Below, piece after piece: positions 1 to 5,636 of a DNA stretch of 5,636 bases. Positions within the stretch are counted from its first letter, which is position 1. Each line of letters opens with the position of its first letter. Made by a program: the position numbers and the translations under genes. The notes under the pieces are model-generated. The model was not told the origin of the DNA. It searched no databases and worked only from the letters and a program-made list of their open reading frames with translations. Location of the stretch: the NCBI GenBank assembly GCA_021782295.1, contig JAJXVC010000129.1, positions 1 through 5,636 on the forward strand, read 5' to 3'. The DNA is from a bacterium. GTDB taxonomy: Bacteria; Eremiobacterota; Eremiobacteria; Baltobacterales; Baltobacteraceae.

Positions 1-391
1 CGTCGTCTTTGAGGAAAAACTCGGTGACCCGCGGAACCAAAATCGATCCGCGTTGGAGACCCGCATGTCGACGCGCGAACGAACCTGCCGCTACGCCGCG
101 GACGACGACCTCGAGCGGAATCATCGAACAACGACGCACCAACATTTCGTTGTCGTCGTCGTCTTCGCCGCCGTTGAGAAAATGCGTCGGAAGGCCGCAG
201 AGATTGAGGAGCCGGAAGACGCGCGAGGTCGTTTGCGCGGCGAGCCGCCCTTTCCCGGCGATCTCGTCGCGCCGAGCGCCGTCGCCGGCGGTAATTGCGT
301 CACCTTGAGCGACGACGAGCTGGTCGGGAGAGCTCGGCACCTCGTAGAGAATTTTCGTTTTTCCGCGAGCGATCTCGATGCCTTTATCCAC
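1..391 (-). CDS. purC: Phosphoribosylaminoimidazole-succinocarboxamide (SAICAR) synthetase, 5' part of gene
   Basis: This is the N-terminal 130 residues of PurC, which joins aspartate to CAIR using ATP to form SAICAR in cytosolic purine synthesis. The gene runs off the left edge, so it is cut by the window rather than broken. Visible family blocks are the ATP-loop segment ARGKTKILYE (residues 8-17), ITAGDGARRDEIAGKG (33-48), the SMIPLEVVVRG strand (89-99), AAGSFARR (101-108) and TEFFLKDD at the edge (123-130). The start is a GTG at 391-389 with a GGAGGA ribosome-binding site 5 bases upstream, and it overlaps the end of purB by 8 bases. Two features are unusual. The common VVRN-AAGSL block reads VVRG-AAGSF, and residues 77-80 are four aspartates encoded by a GAC repeat in a probable loop. 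The GSF..R..G...G pattern recalls animal PAICS more than E. coli PurC (from memory). Family assignment is very secure. Confidence 0.95.
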   Translation of the reverse strand, partial: MDKGIEIARGKTKILYEVPSSPDQLVVAQGDAITAGDGARRDEIAGKGRLAAQTTSRVFRLLNLCGLPTHFLNGGEDDDDNEMLVRRCSMIPLEVVVRGVAAGSFARRHAGLQRGSILVPRVTEFFLKDD

Positions 392-1820
392 GTTGTTCCT
401 CCGCGGGGCGATGTGCGACAATTCGCTGTTCCGGGAATTTCGGCAGTTCTTCGATCTGCTCGGCAACCATACGCGCGCGGCGAGCCGCAAGGCCGACGTG
501 CCCCGTTGGGTCGAGCGAACGGCGAATCTCCGCAGGGTCGATGAACTCCGTGAGCGATCGATCTCCCGCAAGCAGCGTCGCCAACGGATTATCCTCGCCT
601 CGAGCGAGCGCATCCCACGCTTCCATCGCGCGTCCACGAAGTGTTTCGTGCAGTTCCTGACGATCGCCGCCGACGCGAGCCGCCTCCATCATCACGCGTT
701 CGGTTCCGGCGAACGGCCCGTAGGTGCGGACGTTTTGCGCGATCCGTCGTTCGTCGATGCGTAGCCCACGAACCACTTTCAACGCGAGCGAGAGAATTTC
801 GTCGACGCAGAGTAGAGCTTCGGGAATCGTCGTGCGTCGATTCGCGCTATCGTCGAGCGTGCGCTCGAGATAGTTCGTCGCTGCGTTCTGCCAGGCGACA
901 TCGGCGTAGGCGGGCAACAGCCGCGCCAGCGAGTCGATGCGCTCGCAGAGAATCGGATTCCGTTTGAACGGCATCGCGCTGCTGCCGACCTGCGCGCTCC
1001 CGAAGGGCTCGGCGAGTTCACCGAACGGCGGAGCGCTAAGGATCCGAATGTCGGCTGCGAATTTCGAGAGCGAGGTGCCGATGCCGGCGAGCGCACTCAA
1101 TAAGAGATAATCGAGTTTCCGCGTGTAGGTCTGCGTGCTCGCTGCGCGTGCCTCGAGGCCGAAATGTTCGAGGACATCGCGCTCGAGTTCGATCGATGCG
1201 CCGCCGCCGAGTAATTGTTCGTAGGATGCCGAGGTGCCGACCGCTCCGCGCATTCCTTTGGTTGTCATCTGCGCGAAGACGTGGCGAAGGTTGGCATCGT
1301 CGATGAGCAGATCTTGCGCGTAAATCGCAAAGCGATATCCCAGCGTCGTCGGTTCTGCGGGCTGCAGATGCGTGAACGCCATGCAGAGGCGATCCGCCTG
1401 CGAAAGAATTCGTTCGCCGAATGCAGAGAGCAGTTCGCGCAAATGCTCGCCGAGCATCGAGAGGGCGCGCCGAATACGATAGGTCTCGACAGTATCTTCG
1501 ATATCCATCGAAGTCGCGCCGAGATGCAGTTTGCCGCCGCCGATGCGCGCCTGCGACGCATACACGCGAATCTCGGCCATCAGATCGTGATGAATCGAGC
1601 GCTCGATCTCGAGCGCCGCTTCGATATCGATCTCGTCGGCATGCGCGCGGAGGTCGGCGAGCTCGGCCTCGCTGACGAGGCCATGCTTTGATTCGGCCTG
1701 CGCTAAGGCGATCCAAACCTCGCGCCACAGCCGCCGCCGCGTTCGCTCCGAGAAGAGCGAGCGCACGTCCTTGCGACCGTACCTCCAAGAGAACGGCGAT
1801 GCATAACTGGAGTGATCCAT
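384..1820 (-). CDS. purB: Adenylosuccinate lyase
   Basis: This is a 478-residue cytosolic lyase of the fumarase/aspartase superfamily. It releases fumarate from SAICAR (giving AICAR) and from adenylosuccinate (giving AMP). The superfamily signature GSSAMPFKRNP lies at residues 279-289. By comparison with B. subtilis PurB from memory, the active-site residues are His78, His99 (KLHLGATS), His151 (FTHLQPAEPTTLG), Ser281, Lys286, Asn288 and Glu293, all present. The segment ERTLDDSANRR (319-329), the N-terminal YASPFSWRYG (6-15) and the 478-residue length match the ADSL group that includes the human enzyme (about 484 residues) and some bacteria, rather than the shorter B. subtilis form. The residue before His78 is His where Arg is usual. 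The ATG at 1820 was chosen because the family N-terminus aligns there. The frame stays open upstream to 2120, but that stretch lies over holA and encodes low-complexity Arg/Ala/Gly sequence. It follows holA after 77 bases and overlaps purC. Confidence 0.97.
   Translation of the reverse strand: MDHSSYASPFSWRYGRKDVRSLFSERTRRRLWREVWIALAQAESKHGLVSEAELADLRAHADEIDIEAALEIERSIHHDLMAEIRVYASQARIGGGKLHLGATSMDIEDTVETYRIRRALSMLGEHLRELLSAFGERILSQADRLCMAFTHLQPAEPTTLGYRFAIYAQDLLIDDANLRHVFAQMTTKGMRGAVGTSASYEQLLGGGASIELERDVLEHFGLEARAASTQTYTRKLDYLLLSALAGIGTSLSKFAADIRILSAPPFGELAEPFGSAQVGSSAMPFKRNPILCERIDSLARLLPAYADVAWQNAATNYLERTLDDSANRRTTIPEALLCVDEILSLALKVVRGLRIDERRIAQNVRTYGPFAGTERVMMEAARVGGDRQELHETLRGRAMEAWDALARGEDNPLATLLAGDRSLTEFIDPAEIRRSLDPTGHVGLAARRARMVAEQIEELPKFPEQRIVAHRPAEEQRG
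397..402 (-). promoter_or_regulatory. Shine-Dalgarno site of purC
   Basis: Read on the minus strand this is GGAGGA, ending 5 bases before the purC GTG, which is near-ideal spacing. It lies inside the last codons of purB. It fixes the purC start and is the only strong ribosome-binding site seen ahead of any gene in the window. Confidence 0.8.
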
Positions 1821-1897
1821 GGGTGCTCGCCGCTTTTCGCTTCGCGCGTAGCCGCGGCCTCGTTTGCGGGGCGTGTTTTCTGGGCTCGCGCCGCCGT
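1821..1897 (-). other. Spacer between holA and purB, the only non-coding gap
   Basis: These 77 bases separate the holA stop from the purB ATG. An internal promoter or attenuator for the purine genes would be expected here if they are regulated separately. I see no convincing -35/-10 pair. I also see no strong hairpin followed by a T-run; there is only the short palindrome GCCGCGGC near 1851-1858 and weak imperfect stems. No clear Shine-Dalgarno site precedes purB (the 15 bases before the ATG on the minus strand read AAGCGGCGAGCACCC). Read-through from holA therefore remains plausible. Confidence 0.6.
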
Positions 1898-2878
1898 TCA
1901 ACGCAGGGCGAGTTCGAGGCTGGTCCGCTCGACGAGGAGGCGGATATCCTCGAGGTCGCCGCCGGCCCGCCCGGTCACGATGCTCTCGATCCCGCGCAGG
2001 GCCCGCTCGTAGCCTGCCCGCGCCCGCACCTCGCCGATCCGACGAGCGATCGGCCGCAGCGCCCTCTCGCGCCAGGCCATCCGCGCGGGCAGGGTGCCGC
2101 CGGGGCGTGCCATCTCCCAAAGCATCGCATATTCATTGGCGAGCGCGGAGAGCAGCGGCATCGCCGCGTTCCGCGGGTCGTGCTCGAAACAATCGCCGAG
2201 GATCGAGAACGCTTCGGCGACCCGCCCCTCGACCAGCGCCCCGGCGAAGCGATAGGGCTTCGGGTCGTCGACGGCAAGGCTCTCCTCCTCGAGATCGGCG
2301 AGCGAGATCTTCCGCCCCAGCAACGCAAGCTTTCCGAGGTCGTTGCGGATGCTTGCGAGATCGCTCTCGGTGCGAGAGAGGTGCGCGAGCACCTGTCGCT
2401 CGGCCTCGACCCCGGCAGCAGCAAGCTCCTCGGCCACGAAGCGCGCTCGAATCTCCTCGTTGACCGTGCAGTCGATACGCGTTGCGCTGCGCCCTAATTG
2501 CGAGCCGATCGATGCGGGGCGCACCGAGCGCGGCGCGAGCAGATCGCAGATCACCAGCAGATTCTCGCTCTCGCCCGAGCGCTGCGCGAGTTCGACCAGC
2601 GCGCGCCGCGCAGCCGCCTTCGCGCTCTGCACCTCGTTCACCAGAACGACCCTGCGGGCGGCGAGGAAGGGCATCGCTGAGATCGCTTCTTCAATCTGCG
2701 CGCAATCGTCGACGCTTTCGAAGATGACGCTGCTATAGTTCAGCGCGCGAACATCTTCGGCGAGCTCGCGGGCGAGAATTGCATCGCGCACGCGCTCGGC
2801 AAGGAACCGGTCGGTCCCTTCAATGACGACGATCGCCCCAAGTTTCGGACTCCCGTCGAGAAAATCGTAGGCCTTCAT
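1898..2878 (-). CDS. holA: DNA polymerase III subunit delta
   Basis: This 326-residue protein is the delta subunit of the bacterial clamp loader. It opens the beta sliding clamp and works with delta' and tau/gamma at the replication fork. Sequence support includes the N-terminal strand VVIEGTDRFLAERV (17-30, the degenerate P-loop region of delta), MPFLAARRVVLV (69-80, matching the family's 'F..RR.V.V' block), LLVICDLLAP (107-116), and the helix-rich segment ESDLASIRNDLGKLAL (171-186) with ISLADLEE after it. This is the typical 'DL..L.NEL.KLAL...I...D.E' hallmark. A C-terminal helical collar domain follows. Length is normal for the family (about 320-345). The start is the ATG at 2878, giving an ATGA overlap with the mtnA stop. 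An in-frame start at 2914 would add 12 residues inside mtnA and is less likely. Delta is poorly conserved, so the call rests on several weak blocks together, but they occur in the right order. Confidence 0.9.
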   Translation of the reverse strand: MKAYDFLDGSPKLGAIVVIEGTDRFLAERVRDAILARELAEDVRALNYSSVIFESVDDCAQIEEAISAMPFLAARRVVLVNEVQSAKAAARRALVELAQRSGESENLLVICDLLAPRSVRPASIGSQLGRSATRIDCTVNEEIRARFVAEELAAAGVEAERQVLAHLSRTESDLASIRNDLGKLALLGRKISLADLEEESLAVDDPKPYRFAGALVEGRVAEAFSILGDCFEHDPRNAAMPLLSALANEYAMLWEMARPGGTLPARMAWRERALRPIARRIGEVRARAGYERALRGIESIVTGRAGGDLEDIRLLVERTSLELALR

Positions 2879-3906
2879 GCGCGGCTGCTCTCGCGGTGCA
2901 GCAGCGTCGACCATTGCGGGCGACCAGCGAGCCCAGCGATGCTCTCGGCATACGGCGGGCGCAGCACGCCGTACTCGGTTACGAACGCTGCGACGAGGTG
3001 CCCCGGCGTGACGTCGAAGGCCGGGTTGAAGACCGCCGCGCCCTCGGGGGCGACGAGCCGTCCGCCAATTGAGGTTACCTCTTCGGGCGCTCGTTCTTCA
3101 ATGGGAATCTCGGCGCCGGAGGCGAGCGTAAAATCGAATGTCGAGCGCGGCGCGGCGACATAGAACGGTATGTGGTGATGCGCCGCGAGTATCGCAAGAT
3201 TGTAGGTACCGATTTTATTTGCCGTATCGCCGTTGCAGGCGATGCGATCCGCGCCGACGATAACCGCATCGACACGACCGCGCGCCATGGCAATCGCCGC
3301 CGCCGCATCAACCTGCAGCGTCGCGTCGATACCGGCGCGTCGACACTCAAGATAGGTCAATCGCGCCCCTTGCAAGAGCGGGCGCGTTTCGTCGACGATC
3401 GCATGCGGCGCAAGCCCCGCTCGCTGCGCGGCGATCAAGACGCCGAGCGCCGTGCCATATCCGGCGGTCGCTAACGGCCCGGTATTGCAGTGCGTCAATA
3501 CGCGCGCGCCCTTTGCGAACAGCGCGATGCCGTTTTCGCCGATCGCCGCATCGATCGAACGCTGCTCGGCGTAAATCGCGAGCGCCTCGGCAAGAATATC
3601 CTCCGCTGCGAGCACGCGGTCGACCGCCCAAGCAAGATTTACCGCGGTCGGTCGCGCGGTGCGCACCCTCATCGCAGCAGCGGCGAAGGCGTCGTCGTCG
3701 CGCTCGAGCGAGCGCAGCACGGCGATACCGTAGGCGGCAAAGACCCCGATGCAGGGTGCGCCGCGCACCGCGAGCGAGGCGATCGCCGCGACGATCTCGT
3801 CGCAGTTTTGCGCCGTTTCGTAACGAATCTCCGCCGGTAATAAGCGTTGATCGAGATACTGGAGGACGCCGTCGGCGAAACGGACGGGTTCGAGCGCCTC
3901 GTTCAT
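2875..3906 (-). CDS. mtnA: S-methyl-5-thioribose-1-phosphate isomerase
   Basis: This 343-residue cytosolic enzyme of the eIF2B-alpha/MtnA family converts 5-methylthioribose-1-phosphate to the corresponding ribulose-1-phosphate in methionine salvage. Relatives also handle 5-deoxyribose-1-phosphate from radical-SAM by-products. Motifs in order are SLAVRGAPCIG (44-54), THCNTGPLATAGYGTA (138-153) with catalytic Cys140, DETRPLLQGARLTYLE (172-187, the hallmark separating MtnA from eIF2B subunits and ribose-1,5-bisphosphate isomerases), IVGADRI (216-222) with catalytic Asp220, NKIGTYNLA (230-238) and NPAFDVTPGHLVAAFVTE (294-311). Length is typical. The ATG at 3906 overlaps the ribH stop as ATGA, and the stop overlaps the holA start in the same way, so translation is probably coupled on both sides. 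No other salvage gene (mtnB, C, D, K or P) is in the window, so the actual substrate in this organism is not shown. Confidence 0.96.
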   Translation of the reverse strand: MNEALEPVRFADGVLQYLDQRLLPAEIRYETAQNCDEIVAAIASLAVRGAPCIGVFAAYGIAVLRSLERDDDAFAAAAMRVRTARPTAVNLAWAVDRVLAAEDILAEALAIYAEQRSIDAAIGENGIALFAKGARVLTHCNTGPLATAGYGTALGVLIAAQRAGLAPHAIVDETRPLLQGARLTYLECRRAGIDATLQVDAAAAIAMARGRVDAVIVGADRIACNGDTANKIGTYNLAILAAHHHIPFYVAAPRSTFDFTLASGAEIPIEERAPEEVTSIGGRLVAPEGAAVFNPAFDVTPGHLVAAFVTEYGVLRPPYAESIAGLAGRPQWSTLLHRESSRA

Positions 3907-4373
3907 AACGCGAGCAGCGACGCCGCCGCAAAAGCCGCGTCGTAGCCTTTATCACCGCGCGCAGGGTCGGCGCGCTCCTCTGCCTGAGCGAGTGTTTCAG
4001 TGGTGAGCACACCGAAGCCGACCGGCGCACCGGTGCGCAGTTGAACCTCCATCAAACCGCGCGCGCACTCTCCGGCGACGAAATCAAAATGCGGCGTCTC
4101 GCCGCGAATGACGACACCGAGGGCGACGACCGCGTCGGCTTCGCCGTCCTGCAATACTTTCAACGCCGCGAGCGGGAGCTCAAAACAACCGGGAACGTCA
4201 AAAAAACGTACGTCTTCATCGCGAACGCCGCAGTCGAGCAACGCGCGCTTCGTGCCGTCGACCATCTGCTCGGTGAGTTCGAAGTAAAAGCGTGCGACGA
4301 TAACGGCAAAACGTTTGCCCGCGCACGACGGCACGGGCAAACGTCGAATGGTGGATCGGTCGCCGGCTTTCAC
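3903..4373 (-). CDS. ribH: 6,7-dimethyl-8-ribityllumazine synthase (riboflavin synthase beta chain)
   Basis: This 156-residue enzyme condenses 5-amino-6-ribitylamino-uracil with 3,4-dihydroxy-2-butanone 4-phosphate to give lumazine, the penultimate step to riboflavin. Members form pentamers or 60-subunit shells. Visible motifs are FAVIVARFY (22-30, substrate aromatic Phe29), VPGCFELPLAA (60-70), LGVVIRGETPHFDFVAGE (85-102) with the catalytic His95, GFGVLTTETLAQAEERA (119-135) with the phosphate-binding Arg134, and NKG-like DKGYDAA (141-147). The start is a GTG at 4373 forming a GTGA overlap with the ribBA stop. No Shine-Dalgarno site precedes it, so it probably relies on coupling with ribBA. 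The next start candidates (TTG and GTG codons near residues 12-14) would trim only the variable N-terminus and cannot be excluded. The downstream neighbour mtnA also overlaps by 4 bases. Confidence 0.97.
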   Translation of the reverse strand: MKAGDRSTIRRLPVPSCAGKRFAVIVARFYFELTEQMVDGTKRALLDCGVRDEDVRFFDVPGCFELPLAALKVLQDGEADAVVALGVVIRGETPHFDFVAGECARGLMEVQLRTGAPVGFGVLTTETLAQAEERADPARGDKGYDAAFAAASLLAL

Positions 4374-5614
4374 GATGCGGGCGCGTTCTGAACCGATTCG
4401 TCGAAGAGATGCCCCAGCTTCGAACGCTTCGTCCCCATGTAGCGCCGGTTGAACGGCGTCGGCACCGTCTCCATTGGGACGCGCTCGACGATCTTGAGGC
4501 CGTAGCCCTCTAAGCCGAAAATCTTTCGCGGGTTGTTGGTGATGAGTTTCAGTTCTTTGATTCCAAGATCGACGAGAATTTGCGAGCCGATGCCGTAATC
4601 GCGTTTATCGACCGGCAACCCGAGCGCCAGATTCGCTTCCACCGTATCGGCACCGTTGTCCTGCAATTGGTAGGCGCGGAGTTTGTTGGCCAGCCCGATG
4701 CCGCGACCTTCTTGGCGCAGATAGAGCAGCACGCCGCGCCCGGCATCGGCGATCATCCGCATCGCGCCATCGCGCTGCGCGGCGCAGTCGCAACGGATCG
4801 AATGGAGTGCATCGCCGGTGAGGCATTCGCTGTGCACGCGAACGAGAAGATCTTTGCCGTCGCCGATCTCGCCCATCACCAACGCGATGTGCGTATTTTC
4901 GTCAACGGAGGTCTCGTAGGCAATACCGCTCCAAAGACCGTAGGTCGTCGGAAGCGAGAACTCGGCGACGCGCGTAACGAGTTGTTCGGTTTTCATTCGG
5001 TAAGCGATGAGCTCCCTTACAGTGACAAGCTTCATGCCGTGGTGATCGGCAAAAGCTCGTAACCCGTCACGCCGCTCCATCGTTCCATCTTCGGCCATGA
5101 TTTCGCAGATAACACCCGCCGGAGCAAGGCCGGCAAGCCGAGCGAGATCGACGGAAGCCTCCGTCTGACCGGCCCGCACCAATACCCCGCCTTCGCGCGC
5201 GCGCAATGGAAACATATGTCCGGGACGGAGAAAATCCGCCGGCGCTGCGAGTGGATCGAGCAACTTCAGAATCGTCGCCGCGCGATCGTGCGCCGAGATT
5301 CCCGTCGTCGTCAGATCGCGCGCCTCGACCGAGACAGTAAAGGCGGTCTCATGAACGGCGGTATTGTCGCTCACCATCATCGGTATATCGAGTTCGTCGA
5401 GTCGCTCGCCGGTCATCGCAATGCAGATTAAACCACCCGCTTCTTTGCGCATGAAGTTGATCGCCTCGGGAGTAATTTTCTCGGCGGCGAGGACGAGGTC
5501 GCCCTCATTTTCGCGATCCTCGTCGTCGAGAACGACGACCATCTTCCCGGCGCGAATATCGGCGATCGCTTCCTCGATCGGGTCGGTGACCGACTCGCGC
5601 TCGACCTTCGGCAC
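4370..5614 (-). CDS. ribBA: Bifunctional 3,4-dihydroxy-2-butanone-4-phosphate synthase / GTP cyclohydrolase II
   Basis: The 414-residue fusion makes both riboflavin precursors. The N-terminal RibB half (about 12-205) converts ribulose 5-phosphate to dihydroxybutanone phosphate plus formate. The C-terminal RibA half (about 206-405) opens the GTP ring. RibB motifs are [12 protein letters not shown] (29-40), [11 protein letters not shown] (102-112), [17 protein letters not shown] (129-145), [13 protein letters not shown] (150-162) and [13 protein letters not shown] (170-182). RibA motifs are [11 protein letters not shown] (258-268) with zinc ligands Cys264, Cys275 and Cys277, [14 protein letters not shown] (298-311), the catalytic [12 protein letters not shown] segment (336-347, Arg338 equivalent to the E. 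coli covalent-intermediate arginine) and LITNNPRK (357-364). Both halves look complete and active. The start is uncertain. The GTG at 5614 gives a typical N-terminus, but it has no Shine-Dalgarno site and the frame is open to the window edge, so a start beyond the edge is possible. The ATG at residue 25 would remove a conserved helix. Its stop overlaps ribH. Confidence 0.96.
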   Translation of the reverse strand: MPKVERESVTDPIEEAIADIRAGKMVVVLDDEDRENEGDLVLAAEKITPEAINFMRKEAGGLICIAMTGERLDELDIPMMVSDNTAVHETAFTVSVEARDLTTTGISAHDRAATILKLLDPLAAPADFLRPGHMFPLRAREGGVLVRAGQTEASVDLARLAGLAPAGVICEIMAEDGTMERRDGLRAFADHHGMKLVTVRELIAYRMKTEQLVTRVAEFSLPTTYGLWSGIAYETSVDENTHIALVMGEIGDGKDLLVRVHSECLTGDALHSIRCDCAAQRDGAMRMIADAGRGVLLYLRQEGRGIGLANKLRAYQLQDNGADTVEANLALGLPVDKRDYGIGSQILVDLGIKELKLITNNPRKIFGLEGYGLKIVERVPMETVPTPFNRRYMGTKRSKLGHLFDESVQNAPAS

Positions 5615-5636
5615 GGCGAGCTCGGGGAGGATGCGG

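Noticed and set aside
121..303. 60-codon minus-strand frame inside the purC region
   Set aside because: It is an out-of-frame reading of purC; the purC frame runs unbroken from 391 to the edge with conserved motifs.
53..764. Several plus-strand open frames of 99-163 codons over purC and purB
   Set aside because: They mirror the real minus-strand coding frames, show no domain or ribosome-binding evidence, and contain repetitive Arg/Ser runs.
1821..1897. Possible rho-independent terminator or purine riboswitch ahead of purB
   Set aside because: No stable stem followed by a T-run is visible and 77 bases is too short and lacks the conserved core for the known purine or PRPP-type riboswitches as far as I can judge by eye.
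1821..2120. In-frame 100-residue N-terminal extension of PurB beginning at 2120
   Set aside because: It overlaps the 3' part of holA in another frame, encodes Arg/Ala/Gly/Pro-rich sequence typical of a GC-rich shadow, and the conserved PurB N-terminus aligns with the ATG at 1820.
1688..2497. 269-codon open frame on the plus strand
   Set aside because: It is antisense to purB and holA, has Arg/Ala-rich composition with no recognisable motif, and is explained by the GC bias of the real genes.
2879..2914. Longer HolA start at 2914
   Set aside because: It adds 12 residues inside mtnA with no family similarity. The ATG at 2878 gives the same ATGA junction as its upstream neighbour.
3347..4030. 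227-codon minus-strand frame overlapping ribH and mtnA
   Set aside because: It is a frame-shifted reading of mtnA with strongly Arg-rich product; mtnA has full family motifs in its own frame.

Overview
The window is a single, densely packed, leftward-transcribed gene string (every supported gene lies on the minus strand) from a GC-rich bacterium. Read in the direction of transcription, from high to low coordinates, the order is ribBA, ribH, mtnA, holA, purB, purC. The last gene, purC, runs off the left edge. The first, ribBA, begins close to the right edge and its reading frame stays open to that edge. The GC-rich third positions explain why so many long overlapping frames exist; I treat those as shadows.

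Layout. Positions 5614-4370 hold ribBA, a bifunctional enzyme that makes both precursors of riboflavin. Positions 4373-3903 hold ribH (lumazine synthase), which condenses those two branches. Positions 3906-2875 hold mtnA (methylthioribose-1-phosphate isomerase, methionine or 5'-deoxynucleoside salvage). Positions 2878-1898 hold holA (DNA polymerase III delta, the clamp-loader wrench). A 77-base spacer follows, the only non-coding gap in the window. Then come purB (1820-384, adenylosuccinate lyase) and purC (391-1, SAICAR synthetase, first 130 residues only). The junctions ribBA/ribH, ribH/mtnA and mtnA/holA are all 4-base start/stop overlaps (GTGA, ATGA, ATGA), and purB/purC overlap by 8 bases. 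This strongly suggests one or two polycistronic units with translational coupling.

How the genes relate. PurC and PurB catalyse consecutive steps of de novo purine synthesis (CAIR to SAICAR to AICAR), and PurB also acts in the AMP branch. Purine synthesis feeds GTP, the substrate of the RibA half of RibBA. MtnA recycles the ribose part of methylthioadenosine, a purine nucleoside by-product of polyamine and other S-adenosylmethionine chemistry. HolA is a replication protein with no metabolic link to its neighbours. No mobile element, RNA gene, CRISPR array, riboswitch or convincing promoter or terminator was seen.

Organism. High GC, a bacterial clamp-loader subunit and the riboflavin genes show a bacterium. 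The mixed cluster does not match the classical arrangements I remember from Escherichia, Bacillus or Streptomyces. PurB, and to a lesser degree PurC, resemble the animal ADSL/PAICS-type sequence groups, which also occur in some bacteria. An uncultivated, GC-rich phylum is possible, but I cannot assign one from this sequence. I see no strong evidence for an undescribed system; the points of interest are gene order, junction architecture and a few unusual residues.
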